From Ilyomonas sp964658445 (GTDB lineage Bacteria; Bacteroidota; Bacteroidia; Chitinophagales; Chitinophagaceae), in contig CAZZZH010000019.1 in assembly GCA_964658445.1 (NCBI GenBank), positions 1-27,952 on the forward strand: a stretch of 27,952 bases of DNA, given 5' to 3'. The position numbers and the translations under genes are program-made. Shown one piece after another: positions 1 through 7,265 of the stretch; position 1 is the first letter of the stretch; every line of letters starts with the position of its first letter. Under the pieces are notes generated by a model. That model was not told the origin of the DNA. It worked only from the letters and a program-made list of their open reading frames with translations, and searched no databases.

Positions 1-474
1 AAGAATATAGACAATACGCATTTTACATTGCCCTGTAGCTATACCGGCGGCGCTTCGGTTGTGTATCGTAATGCATTAACTATTGCTGCGGACTACAGCG
101 CGCAGCAATGGAGTGCGGCAAACTATACAGGGCTAGGCTATTCGCTTACAAGCAGCCAGCGTATATCGGCGGGTATTCAGTATGCAAATCAAAAGAGGTA
201 TGGCGGGCAGATGTATGAAAATTTTTATGTGCAAGGCGGCGTATATTATAGTCAGGATTACTTAGTTATCAATGGAAGCCAGCTTCGCGATAAAGGCATT
301 ACCTTGGGTATTGGTGGCAACGCAAAAAGAAGCACACTGGGCTACCAATTGTATCTGCAAAGCGGCATACAGGATGCAGCAAATGCTTTGGTATTGAAGC
401 AAAGCTATACACGCATCGGCTTTACACTTTCGTACCGTGATTTTTGGTTTACGAAGTACAAAAAATACAATTAA
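1..474 (+). CDS. Outer-membrane beta-barrel protein, C-terminal part (5' truncated by window edge)
   Basis: The reading frame is open from base 1 and stops with TAA at 472-474, so only the last 157 residues are visible. They form alternating polar/hydrophobic strands rich in Tyr, Gly and Ser, typical of an outer-membrane barrel, for example the stretches ISAGIQYANQ and ITLGIGGNAKRSTLGYQLYL. The end, with IGFTLSYRDFWFTKYKKYN, is an aromatic last strand of the kind recognised by the BAM machinery, followed by a short basic tail. Similar endings (DFWF or RWF plus basic residues) occur in a widespread Bacteroidota barrel family loosely related to FadL-type transporters. I infer an outer-membrane location; the substrate is unknown. 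The apparent TTG/GTG starts inside the fragment are not real starts, because the protein continues upstream. A long-stem hairpin follows three bases after the stop. Confidence 0.7.
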   Translation, partial: KNIDNTHFTLPCSYTGGASVVYRNALTIAADYSAQQWSAANYTGLGYSLTSSQRISAGIQYANQKRYGGQMYENFYVQGGVYYSQDYLVINGSQLRDKGITLGIGGNAKRSTLGYQLYLQSGIQDAANALVLKQSYTRIGFTLSYRDFWFTKYKKYN

Positions 475-476
475 AC

Positions 477-541
477 AGCACTTATAATTTACTCAGATTT
501 TGAAAAAAATATTAGCGTAAATCTAAGTGCTCAAGCCCCTT
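477..541. repeat. Long interrupted hairpin after the barrel gene
   Basis: AGCACTTA (477-484) pairs perfectly with TAAGTGCT (534-541). Inside it ATTTAC (487-492) pairs with GTAAAT (527-532), separated only by a 2/1-base bulge. The loop is about 34 bases and AT-rich. It starts three bases after the stop codon of the barrel gene. No convincing T-run follows, so it is not a classic intrinsic terminator; an mRNA 3'-end stabiliser or an imperfect terminator is possible. Confidence 0.5.
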
Positions 542-641
542 TTATGGAATGTATTAAACTAAGAAATACAGACATACAAAGAATGCCAAAGCAGACAATT
601 AATGAACCATCCTTAGTAAATCGTTTCTTCATTTACTATTT

Positions 642-1565
642 TCAAACTATCAATTGCTGTAAAGCGGAAGGTAGATCGGGATAGTGAAAAGTAAACCCTT
701 GCTGAGCAATCTTTCTTGCGCTTACGGTGGCGCTTTTCAATACTTCAACACTCATCTCACCCAGCGCGATTTTTAATGCGAACGAAGGTACATGAACCTG
801 CAGGAAAGCCTTGCCCCGCATCGCTTTTGCCAGTTCAAGCGTCAGTGTTTTATTGCTAACCGGCAGGGGAGCCACAGCGTTGTAGCTGCCAACCACATGG
901 TTGTTTTCGATAGCGTATAAATACATGCGGCAAATGTCTTCTTCATGTATCCAGCTTACTACCTGGCTGCCACTACCGAGAATGGTAGCCACACCTGCTT
1001 TCAGCGGTTTTTTAAATTCTGCCAAAGCGCCGCCATCGTTGCTCAGTACGATGCCGGTGCGTAGCTTTACCAGCCGCTTACCTAACGATGTTACAGGCTC
1101 GATGCTCTCTTCCCACAATCGACAAGTTTGTCCCAAAAAGTCGTTTGCCGGCGGTGCATCTTCAGTAAAGCCTTGTTCTTTACTGGCAACAGAATCTTCG
1201 CCGTACCAACCAATGGCAGAAGCACTGATAACAGCCGATACCCTATTCGGTGTATTCTGCAAGGCTTTAATAAGTAGCGCACTACTTTTAGTACGGCTGT
1301 CTTCAATCTCTTTTTTCCGGGCTGTTGTCCATCTCTTTTCTGCTACGTTCGCACCGGCCAGATGTATGATGTAATCAGCTATGGCAATCGAGTCGTTGTC
1401 TATTTCGCCGGTAGCAAGGTTCCATGTTTTCAATATCGCTCCTGCCGGTGCTTTGCTCTTTTCATTATGGCTGAAAATAATCACCTCGTATCCTTTTGCC
1501 AATAACATGCTTGAAAGCCGTTTACCAATTAATCCTGTTCCTCCTGTAATGATGACGGTTGGCAT
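642..1565 (-). CDS. TIGR01777-family NAD(P)-dependent epimerase (YfcH-like)
   Basis: This is a 307-residue atypical short-chain dehydrogenase/reductase. The N-terminus starts MPTVIITGGTGLIGKRL, with the dinucleotide-binding Gly-rich loop TGGTGLIG. ADYIIHLAGANVAEKRW follows at about residues 60-80, then SAIGWYGE, with the YG motif typical of the TIGR01777 family. The last 50 or so residues (VPSFALKIALGEMSVEVLKSA) match the DUF1731 tail of that family. The chosen start is the ATG at 1563-1565; an in-frame ATG 21 bases upstream would only add residues ahead of the beta strand that begins PTVIITGG. The substrate of this family is not established; it is predicted to be a cytoplasmic nucleoside-diphosphate-sugar epimerase-like enzyme. 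It is divergent from gpsA, with about 208 bases between them. Confidence 0.88.
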   Translation of the reverse strand: MPTVIITGGTGLIGKRLSSMLLAKGYEVIIFSHNEKSKAPAGAILKTWNLATGEIDNDSIAIADYIIHLAGANVAEKRWTTARKKEIEDSRTKSSALLIKALQNTPNRVSAVISASAIGWYGEDSVASKEQGFTEDAPPANDFLGQTCRLWEESIEPVTSLGKRLVKLRTGIVLSNDGGALAEFKKPLKAGVATILGSGSQVVSWIHEEDICRMYLYAIENNHVVGSYNAVAPLPVSNKTLTLELAKAMRGKAFLQVHVPSFALKIALGEMSVEVLKSATVSARKIAQQGFTFHYPDLPSALQQLIV

Positions 1566-1589
1566 AAGATGGTGTTTGCAATGCAAGGT

Positions 1590-1736
1590 AAGTTGAGAAA
1601 CGATTGATGAAGTAAGAGTTATAAGTTGCAGATTTAAGCTTGATGGATAAGTTTATTGTTAAACAAACAGACAAATTCGTTTAACAAAAACGGAGTAAGA
1701 CATAAGTCATAATTCATAACCCTCAATTCTCAACTT
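1590..1736. repeat. Inverted pair of degenerate 7-bp repeat arrays upstream of gpsA
   Basis: The right patch (1701-1735) reads as five consecutive heptamers: CATAAGT, CATAATT, CATAACC, CTCAATT, CTCAACT. The left patch (about 1590-1631) contains AGTAAGA, GTTATAA, GTTGCAG and begins with AAGTTGAGAA (1590-1599), the exact reverse complement of TTCTCAACTT at 1727-1736. The two patches are therefore inverted copies of one degenerate heptamer pattern around a spacer of roughly 60-70 bases. Function is unknown. A second locus with the same architecture lies upstream of alaS. Confidence 0.5.
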
Positions 1737-1746
1737 TTCGATTCCG

Positions 1747-1754
1747 TATGTTTG
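1747..1754 (+). promoter_or_regulatory. Putative -7 element of gpsA
   Basis: TATGTTTG matches the Bacteroidota -7 consensus TAnnTTTG exactly and lies 19 bases before the ATG of gpsA. I see no clear TTG at the -33 position, so the call rests on the -7 match and the position. Confidence 0.35.
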
Positions 1755-1773
1755 CTTTTTCAATTGTCGTTAT

Positions 1774-2784
1774 ATGCAGTTTGGAATTATCGGAAGCGGA
1801 AGCTGGGCTACTGCCATTGCCAAAATATTATCTGGCAACCATCATCACATCAACTGGTGGATACGCAATCCTACTACTATAGCGGCTATTCAGGAGCGGC
1901 ATCACAACCCTCATTATTTGCCTGCAGCTTACTTCGATACATCGCTTTTGTCTATGAGCGATGATGTGCAAACCGTAATCAACAAATCTGATGTGATCAT
2001 TGTGGCAGTTCCTTCTGCCTTTGTAAAAGAGGCACTGCAAGCGCTGCCCGATAATGTATTTCAAGGCAAAAAAATAGTATCGGCCATTAAGGGTATTCTA
2101 CCCCAAAACAATGAACTGCTGAATGATTATTTATACAAAAACTTCGCGGTCTCCATCAGCGATTACTTCACTATTTTAGGACCTTGCCATGCCGAAGAGA
2201 TAGCAGCTGAAAAGCTTTCCTACCTTACATTTTCGGGCATCAACGAATCGGTGGCAGGCAAGATTGCGCAGCACTTCAACACATTGTATGTAAACACCAT
2301 CATTAACCACGACATCATCGGCGTGCAGTATGCAGCTATATTGAAAAACATTTACGCATTAGGCGCGGGCATTGCCCATGGGCTTGAGTATGGCGATAAC
2401 TTTCTGAGCGTTTACATTGCCAACTGCGCCAATGAAATGACGGTGTTTTTGAAAGCACTGGTGCAGCAGCAAAAGGTGCCGTGCAACGAAGAGCGGATTC
2501 AATACACATCTTCGGTTTATCTGGGCGATTTACTCGTTACCTGTTATTCGTTATACAGCCGCAACCGTATGTTTGGCAGCATGATTGGGAAGGGTTATTC
2601 AGTAAAGGCTGCGCAGCTTGAGTTGAATATGGTTGCCGAAGGCTATAACGCCAGCCATTGTATTTCTGAAACCAATCAAATCATCAATGCCAGCATTCCT
2701 ATCATAGATGCTATTCATGATATATTGTGGCAACAGCGTGGTGCGAAAGAAGCTTTCAAAACGATAGAACAAATGCTTGTCTAA
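1774..2784 (+). CDS. gpsA: Glycerol-3-phosphate dehydrogenase, NAD(P)+
   Basis: GpsA reduces dihydroxyacetone phosphate to sn-glycerol 3-phosphate, the backbone for phospholipid synthesis, in the cytoplasm. At 336 residues it has the normal family length. The N-terminus MQFGIIGSGSWATAIAKI is the Rossmann Gly-rich loop. KKIVSAIKGILP, ILGPCHAEEIAAEKLSYLT and LKNIYALGAGIAHGLEYGDN follow; the Lys of the last motif is the expected catalytic lysine region. SRNRMFG is the usual C-terminal substrate/cofactor motif. The ATG at 1774 directly precedes the first beta strand. The gene is followed 37 bases later by an MscS-type channel gene on the same strand, so the two may be cotranscribed. The family usually has an Arg in the helix after the GDN motif; here that stretch reads IANCANEM. 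Confidence 0.95.
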   Translation: MQFGIIGSGSWATAIAKILSGNHHHINWWIRNPTTIAAIQERHHNPHYLPAAYFDTSLLSMSDDVQTVINKSDVIIVAVPSAFVKEALQALPDNVFQGKKIVSAIKGILPQNNELLNDYLYKNFAVSISDYFTILGPCHAEEIAAEKLSYLTFSGINESVAGKIAQHFNTLYVNTIINHDIIGVQYAAILKNIYALGAGIAHGLEYGDNFLSVYIANCANEMTVFLKALVQQQKVPCNEERIQYTSSVYLGDLLVTCYSLYSRNRMFGSMIGKGYSVKAAQLELNMVAEGYNASHCISETNQIINASIPIIDAIHDILWQQRGAKEAFKTIEQMLV

Positions 2785-2821
2785 GTTTTATTACAACAAA
2801 CATTGAAACCGATCTTTACTT

Positions 2822-3895
2822 ATGTGGGATGATTTTATGAATTACCTGGAGAAGCTACCCAATTCTTTGTGGAATCTTTTAATCATAGGGTTTGCTTTCG
2901 CCATTGGCTTGCTGCTCCGGCTTCTTTTATCTTGGCTGGTAAAGCAAGCTACAAAGCAGGAAAGCTATTCTTTTGTACGCTCTGTTGTTAGGCGCATGGC
3001 ATTGCCGGTAAATGTTTTCCTGCCCTTGTTTGTACTAAACGCGCTGAAAGACGAATTGCGCCTGCGTCACTCGCAAATGGTGATATTCGATAAGTTTTCG
3101 CAGATTTTATTGACTGTTTCTGTTTCGTTGATATTGATTGCAATTGTGAAGATTGTAGAAGACTATGTGGTGTATAAATATGACCTTAAAAAGCCCGATA
3201 ATTTAAGAGAAAGAAAGATACGCACGCAGCTTCAGTTCATCCGTCGTATTGCTGTTGGTCTTATTATTACACTCACGTTATGTCTTATCTTTTTAAGCTT
3301 TGATAACCTCAGGAAGTTAGGCGCCGGCTTGCTCACGGGCGTAGGCATCGGCGGTATCATTATTGGTTTTGCTGCGCAAAAATCGCTGGCTAATTTTCTT
3401 GCAGGTTTGCAGATCGCGTTTACGCAGCCCTTACGGTTAGATGATGTATTGGTGGTAGAGGGTGAGTGGGGACGAGTGGAAGAAATTACATTGACCTATG
3501 TTGTCGTCATGATTTGGGATCAGCGACGACTGATTTTGCCGATTAATTACTTCATTGAAAAACCTTTCCAGAACTGGACGCGCATTGGTTCCGAAATACT
3601 CAGCGCTGCCATGATATATCTTGATTATAACGTGCCGGTCGAAATAATACGGAAAGAGTTCCTGTCTTTTGTGAAACAGCAGCCGTTATGGGATGGTCGT
3701 GTAGCGGTACTTCAGGTAACTGATTTAAAAGAAAAAACGGTTGAATTACGATGCCTGGTAAGTACCAACAATGCTGGCAACGCCTTCGATCTGAGATGTC
3801 TGGTAAGAGAGCATTTATTACTCTTTGTTCAAAACAATTATCCGCAGGTTTTACCCAAAACAAGGATCGAATGGGATGAAAAAAAGAGTTCATAA
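2822..3895 (+). CDS. MscS-family mechanosensitive ion channel
   Basis: This 357-residue inner-membrane protein has about five hydrophobic segments (roughly residues 15-40, 58-75, 92-112, 138-158, 165-200). The last is the pore-lining TM3, with the Gly/Ala-rich sequence LLTGVGIGGIIIGFAAQ followed by SLANFLAGLQIAF. The beta-domain signature follows: QPLRLDDVLVVEGEWGRVEEI and then PINYFIEKPFQNWTR. That is the MscS core and its cytosolic middle domain. Members open under membrane tension and release solutes during hypo-osmotic shock. It has more N-terminal helices than E. coli MscS, resembling the YbdG/YnaI-like subgroup. It lies 37 bases after gpsA and ends at a strong hairpin terminator. Confidence 0.92.
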   Translation: MWDDFMNYLEKLPNSLWNLLIIGFAFAIGLLLRLLLSWLVKQATKQESYSFVRSVVRRMALPVNVFLPLFVLNALKDELRLRHSQMVIFDKFSQILLTVSVSLILIAIVKIVEDYVVYKYDLKKPDNLRERKIRTQLQFIRRIAVGLIITLTLCLIFLSFDNLRKLGAGLLTGVGIGGIIIGFAAQKSLANFLAGLQIAFTQPLRLDDVLVVEGEWGRVEEITLTYVVVMIWDQRRLILPINYFIEKPFQNWTRIGSEILSAAMIYLDYNVPVEIIRKEFLSFVKQQPLWDGRVAVLQVTDLKEKTVELRCLVSTNNAGNAFDLRCLVREHLLLFVQNNYPQVLPKTRIEWDEKKSS

Positions 3896-3931
3896 AAAAG
3901 GCACCGCTGCAAGATTTCAGCGATGCCTTTT
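3896..3931. terminator. Bidirectional intrinsic terminator between the MscS gene and the minus-strand operon
   Basis: AAAAGGCA-C-CGCTG (3896-3909) pairs with CAGCG-A-TGCCTTTT (3918-3931), with one C/A mismatch and an 8-base loop. A-rich and T-rich flanks are present on both sides, so it can serve the plus-strand channel gene and the convergent minus-strand gene ending at 3949. Confidence 0.8.
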
Positions 3932-3948
3932 GTTTATATCTCTGTATT

Positions 3949-4326
3949 TTATTGTAGTGAAGCAGAATCTTTTCCCGAAGGTTTGCGGTTCTGTTTTTCC
4001 TGTCTCATTTCCTGCAGTACCTGCTGCAGTTTTTGAATCTGCTCTGTGTTTAGCTGCGTGCGAAGCCGCACCATTTCTGCTTTGCGGTTCGTTTGCAGGC
4101 TGGCTTTCCGTTCTTCGTCTTTCAATTGTGTGTTCGTTCTTATAGCGCGTGCGTGCGTATAAAAATCTTGCACGATGTTCACTACAGAATCTGCCTTTTT
4201 ATTGTCAATCTTGAGTTCAGTTATCAGCCTCTGTTTAATTTTTGCTACCTGCATTTGCGATTGTGCAAAAGAAGCGTTAGAAAGCAGGCAAACCATAAAA
4301 AATAACAACCATTGCAAGCGGAACAT
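3949..4326 (-). CDS. Small exported charged helical protein (Spy/CpxP-like in appearance)
   Basis: This 125-residue protein has a clear signal peptide (MFRLQWLLFFMVCLLSNASFAQ, probable cleavage after A-F-A). The mature part is almost all charged helix: KIKQRLITELKIDNKKADSV, then LKDEERKASLQTNRKAEMV, then LNTEQIQKLQQVLQEM. LNTEQIQKLQQ resembles the LTxEQ motif of Spy/CpxP-type periplasmic proteins and of many small Bacteroidota exported proteins of unknown role. I infer a periplasmic location; a chaperone or sensor function is only a possibility. It lies 24 bases after the next gene upstream, which encodes a similar protein, so the two probably form an operon. No Cys follows the signal peptide, so it is not a lipoprotein. 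Confidence 0.7.
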   Translation of the reverse strand: MFRLQWLLFFMVCLLSNASFAQSQMQVAKIKQRLITELKIDNKKADSVVNIVQDFYTHARAIRTNTQLKDEERKASLQTNRKAEMVRLRTQLNTEQIQKLQQVLQEMRQEKQNRKPSGKDSASLQ

Positions 4327-4350
4327 AAGCAGTTGTATTAAGTTGATGAA

Positions 4351-4701
4351 TTAATGTTGCATAGTTGAGTCGGAAGCCGATTTCATTTCCTTGTGCTCTT
4401 TCATCCTGTCTTCGCGCATCTGCTTCATTTTTGTCTTCTGTTCATCGGTCAGAAGGGCTTCCATGCTCTTGCGTTGTTCTTCACGCAACTCTTTTATTTT
4501 CTCCTGCTTTTGATCGTCGCTCAGCGAGTTGTTATTTTTTATATCGTTCANNNNNNNNNNGTTCAGGTCATCCCACATCTGTGTGCGCTGCATCTTCGCC
4601 GGGTGGTCAGCATTCATTCTTTTGCCGGTAGCAGAATCCTGCGCCTGTGTAGCAACTGTAAAAGCGATAGCAGCTAAGGCGACTAACATCATTTTTTTCA
4701 T
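4351..4701 (-). CDS. Small exported charged helical protein interrupted by an assembly gap
   Basis: The signal peptide MKKMMLVALAAIAFTVATQAQ is followed by a Lys/Glu/Gln/Met-rich helix, including LSDDQKQEKIKELREEQRKS and LLTDEQKTKMKQMREDRMKE. The LxxDQKxKI and LTDEQKxK repeats look like the LTxEQ motifs of Spy/CpxP-like periplasmic proteins; function is unknown. A run of 10 N at 4551-4560 lies within the gene. Both flanks read in the same frame, and both gap edges carry GTTCA; closing the gap by merging this overlap gives an uninterrupted protein (MWDDLN joined to DIKNN). The real length is therefore probably about 111 residues rather than 116. It is first in a probable two-gene minus-strand operon with the related gene at 3949-4326. 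Confidence 0.68.
   Translation of the reverse strand: MKKMMLVALAAIAFTVATQAQDSATGKRMNADHPAKMQRTQMWDDLNXXXXNDIKNNNSLSDDQKQEKIKELREEQRKSMEALLTDEQKTKMKQMREDRMKEHKEMKSASDSTMQH
4551..4560. other. Assembly gap (10 N)
   Basis: Ten N inside the small exported protein gene. The left flank ends ATATCGTTCA and the right flank starts GTTCAGGTCA, so GTTCA is present on both sides. This suggests the two contigs overlap by 5 bases and that the true gap is empty. Confidence 0.9.
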
Positions 4702-4794
4702 AACTAAAATTTTAATTGAGGCAATAGAGACGGTCTATCTTTTTGTTTGTTTAAACGAAATAACGGGAAAATATTGTTAAGAGAAAAAGCGACA

Positions 4795-5202
4795 CTACAC
4801 CATCACTTCGCGCGTTAAGTGAATCTTCGTCATTTGCAAATAATGGTTCTGCAATTGGTGAATATAATGTACGTTAGGATGATGACGACGGTCTTCTCTG
4901 TACCACATATCCAGAGCCGAAAAGTCGCCTTCCGTAGGTATGGCAATGCGGAATGAGCCCTTTTTATACTTAATGCTGCCGTCGTCCATTACTTCTTTTG
5001 TAAAATTCAGGCGCATAAGCTGCTCATCATTCAGAACAATGGGAAAAACATGCGTCGGTTCGTACCAGAAAGACTGGACATCCGTTTGAACACAAATCTG
5101 TTTTTCATCGTTGTTCAAGTTCATTACTTCGCCTTCAGACATGGCGCCTTCAAACTCTGCTAGAACATAATCGCCTACTTGCAATTCACTAAAGTTTATC
5201 AT
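4795..5202 (-). CDS. Conserved Bacteroidota protein with a C-terminal HQLQN motif
   Basis: This cytoplasmic protein of 135 residues has no signal peptide or membrane segment. The start is taken at the ATG at 5200-5202 (MINFSELQVGDYVLAEFEG); a start 33 bases upstream would add a non-conserved segment. The N-terminal half (LQVGDYV...GEVMNL...ICVQTDV...PIVLNDEQLMRLNF) resembles a small all-beta domain, followed by the NVHYIHQLQNHYLQMTKIHLT tail. The order G-D/N-W/Y-V, then P-I-x-L-x-x-E, then an H-x-L-Q-N-x-Y end is familiar from short proteins common in Bacteroidota chromosomes and their phages, all of unknown function. It stands alone, with MsbA-like genes upstream on the same strand 135 bases away. 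Confidence 0.65.
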   Translation of the reverse strand: MINFSELQVGDYVLAEFEGAMSEGEVMNLNNDEKQICVQTDVQSFWYEPTHVFPIVLNDEQLMRLNFTKEVMDDGSIKYKKGSFRIAIPTEGDFSALDMWYREDRRHHPNVHYIHQLQNHYLQMTKIHLTREVMV

Positions 5203-5337
5203 AATGGTTTTCGTTTTTGATAGTCCAAAGTACAAAACATATTCCAGTTAGAAAGAAAGTTGATCGCTGCAAGAGGATCATTGACGAACATAATGCTTCT
5301 TGCAATAAGAATTTAATCATTGCTCTACTGTCAGCTA

Positions 5338-7185
5338 TCACTTTACTTCCTGCATCTCTATCAGCTTCCGGTACAAGCCTTCTTCTTGCATAAGCGAGGT
5401 ATGCGTGCCACGCTGAACAGCCCGTCCATGCTGCAATACAACGATTTCATCAGCATGACGGATGGTTGATAAGCGATGCGCAATTACAATAGAAGTGCGG
5501 TTCTTCATCATGTTGTTGATAGCGTCCTGTACCAGCCTTTCGCTTTCTGTATCCAACGACGAAGTGGCTTCATCCAAAATCAGTATCGGAGGGTTTTTTA
5601 GTACGGCTCTCGCTATGGTCAAACGCTGCCTTTCTCCGCCACTTAACTTGGTACCTCTGTCGCCAATATTGCTGCCGAAACCGCCTTCTTTTTTAGTAAT
5701 AAACTGGTAAGCGTTGGCCACTTTTGCAGCACTTTCAATAGCCTCTTCCGTAGCTACATTTTCGCTGCCCAGGGCAATGTTATTGCCGATGGTATCGTTG
5801 AACAAAATCGGCTCCTGTGTAACGATACTAATCTGGCTGCGCAGGCTTTGCAAAGTGTACTCCTTAATGTTTACACCATCAATCAACAATTCGCCGCCTG
5901 TTACATCGTGAAAGCGCGGAACCAAATCGGCAAGCGTACTTTTGCCAGCACCTGAAGAGCCAACCAATGCAACTGTTTTTCCTTTTTCTATGGTTAAATT
6001 AATATCCTTTAAAATTACCACATCATCATATGCAAACGATACATTTTTAAATTCGATGGCATTATTAAATGAAGATAAAATTTTGCCATCCACTTTATCT
6101 TCCACTGTTACCGGCGCTTTTAGTACTTCCTCAATACGACCAATAGCTGCTTCGCCTTTCCGCATATTGCTAAACGAAGTAGAGAGCGATTTAGCCGGAT
6201 TAATTACATTGTAAAACAAAGCCAGATAGCCAATAAAGGCTGAGCCTTCCAGTGGAATATTACCACTTAAAATACCACTGCCGCCATACCAGAGAATCGC
6301 AGCAAATACAGCCACACCAAGGAATTCGCTCGTTGGCGAAGCCAGGTCTCTGCGAAAAGCAATCCGGTTCTTTGCGCCGGTAAGCTCATTATTGACTTTA
6401 AAAAATTTGCTTCGCAAAACGGCTTCTATGTTGAAGGCTTTTATTACGCGCAAGCCGCTTAAAGTTTCATCTAAAATAGAAAGCGATTCGCCATATTTTA
6501 TGGCGGCTTCGTTGGAAGGTTTCTTTAAAGAGCGGGAAATTCTTCCAATGATAATACCGATAACAGGAAGAAAAAAAAGCAGGAACAAAGTAAGCTGCGG
6601 GCTTAGATAAAACAGGATGGCAAAATTGAAAAGAATGCTGAGCGGGTCGCTCACCCAGCCTTCCAAAGTGCCGACCAGCGAGCCTTCCACTTCGTTAATA
6701 TCATTGGTGATGCGGCTGATAAGATCGCCTTTTCTTTTCTCCGTAAAATAGCCTATCGGAAGTTGCAGCACTTTGCTGTACAGCTCAACACGAAGATTAT
6801 TGACAATTCTATTTTTAACGGGCGTTAATACATAAGATGCGAGATAGATGAACAGGTTTTTCAACAGGATAAAAACAATTAACAGGATACAGATGAGCAA
6901 TAACGTTTTTAGCTTGCCTTCCGTAGAAAACTGACCATTGCTTTGGATAGAAGACAACAGCCATTTTCGGACAAACGAGATAACCGGGTTGGAAGAAGCT
7001 GTGAACAAGGAAGAAGTACCGGATGAATGACTGCCATTAAAAATTAATTCTAAAAAAGGCATCAGCATACCCAGCGACACAATGGAAAAAACAATGGACA
7101 AAACGATGCAAAAAAAGTAAAGAAGGATGCGGGCTTTATATTGACCTAAATAAGAAAATACACGCGAATATTTCTTCATTAACAT
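5338..7185 (-). CDS. ABC exporter, fused membrane and ATPase domains (MsbA/lipid A-like)
   Basis: This is a 615-residue half-transporter with an N-terminal six-helix ABC membrane domain (residues about 1-330; ARILLYFFCIVLSIVFSIVS is TM1) and a C-terminal ATPase. Walker A GSSGAGKST is near residue 410, the Q-loop is in ISIVTQEPILFND, the signature LSGGERQR is near 515, Walker B ILILDEATSSLD near 538, and the H-loop IVIAHRLST near 570. All catalytic residues are present. It probably acts as a homodimer that moves lipid or another hydrophobic substrate across the inner membrane. MsbA (lipid A flippase) is the closest characterised analogue, but the substrate cannot be told from sequence. The start is uncertain by two codons: ATG at 7183-7185 or 7177-7179. 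It is divergent from rbfA with about 80 bases between. Confidence 0.92.
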   Translation of the reverse strand: MLMKKYSRVFSYLGQYKARILLYFFCIVLSIVFSIVSLGMLMPFLELIFNGSHSSGTSSLFTASSNPVISFVRKWLLSSIQSNGQFSTEGKLKTLLLICILLIVFILLKNLFIYLASYVLTPVKNRIVNNLRVELYSKVLQLPIGYFTEKRKGDLISRITNDINEVEGSLVGTLEGWVSDPLSILFNFAILFYLSPQLTLFLLFFLPVIGIIIGRISRSLKKPSNEAAIKYGESLSILDETLSGLRVIKAFNIEAVLRSKFFKVNNELTGAKNRIAFRRDLASPTSEFLGVAVFAAILWYGGSGILSGNIPLEGSAFIGYLALFYNVINPAKSLSTSFSNMRKGEAAIGRIEEVLKAPVTVEDKVDGKILSSFNNAIEFKNVSFAYDDVVILKDINLTIEKGKTVALVGSSGAGKSTLADLVPRFHDVTGGELLIDGVNIKEYTLQSLRSQISIVTQEPILFNDTIGNNIALGSENVATEEAIESAAKVANAYQFITKKEGGFGSNIGDRGTKLSGGERQRLTIARAVLKNPPILILDEATSSLDTESERLVQDAINNMMKNRTSIVIAHRLSTIRHADEIVVLQHGRAVQRGTHTSLMQEEGLYRKLIEMQEVK

Positions 7186-7265
7186 GATTTTGAGCCGCCT
7201 GCCGTAAGCAATCTCGGCTTGCTTGGCAAAAGGATAGTAATTTTACAGCCGACAAAGGTAATAGT

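Noticed and set aside
901..1374. Open frame antisense to the TIGR01777 epimerase gene
   Set aside because: It has no family resemblance or signal, and the opposite strand carries a complete recognised enzyme.
5268..5304. Inverted repeat TGCAAGA/TCTTGCA after the MsbA-like gene
   Set aside because: A 7-bp stem with a 23-base loop and no T-run on the minus strand is too weak to call a terminator.
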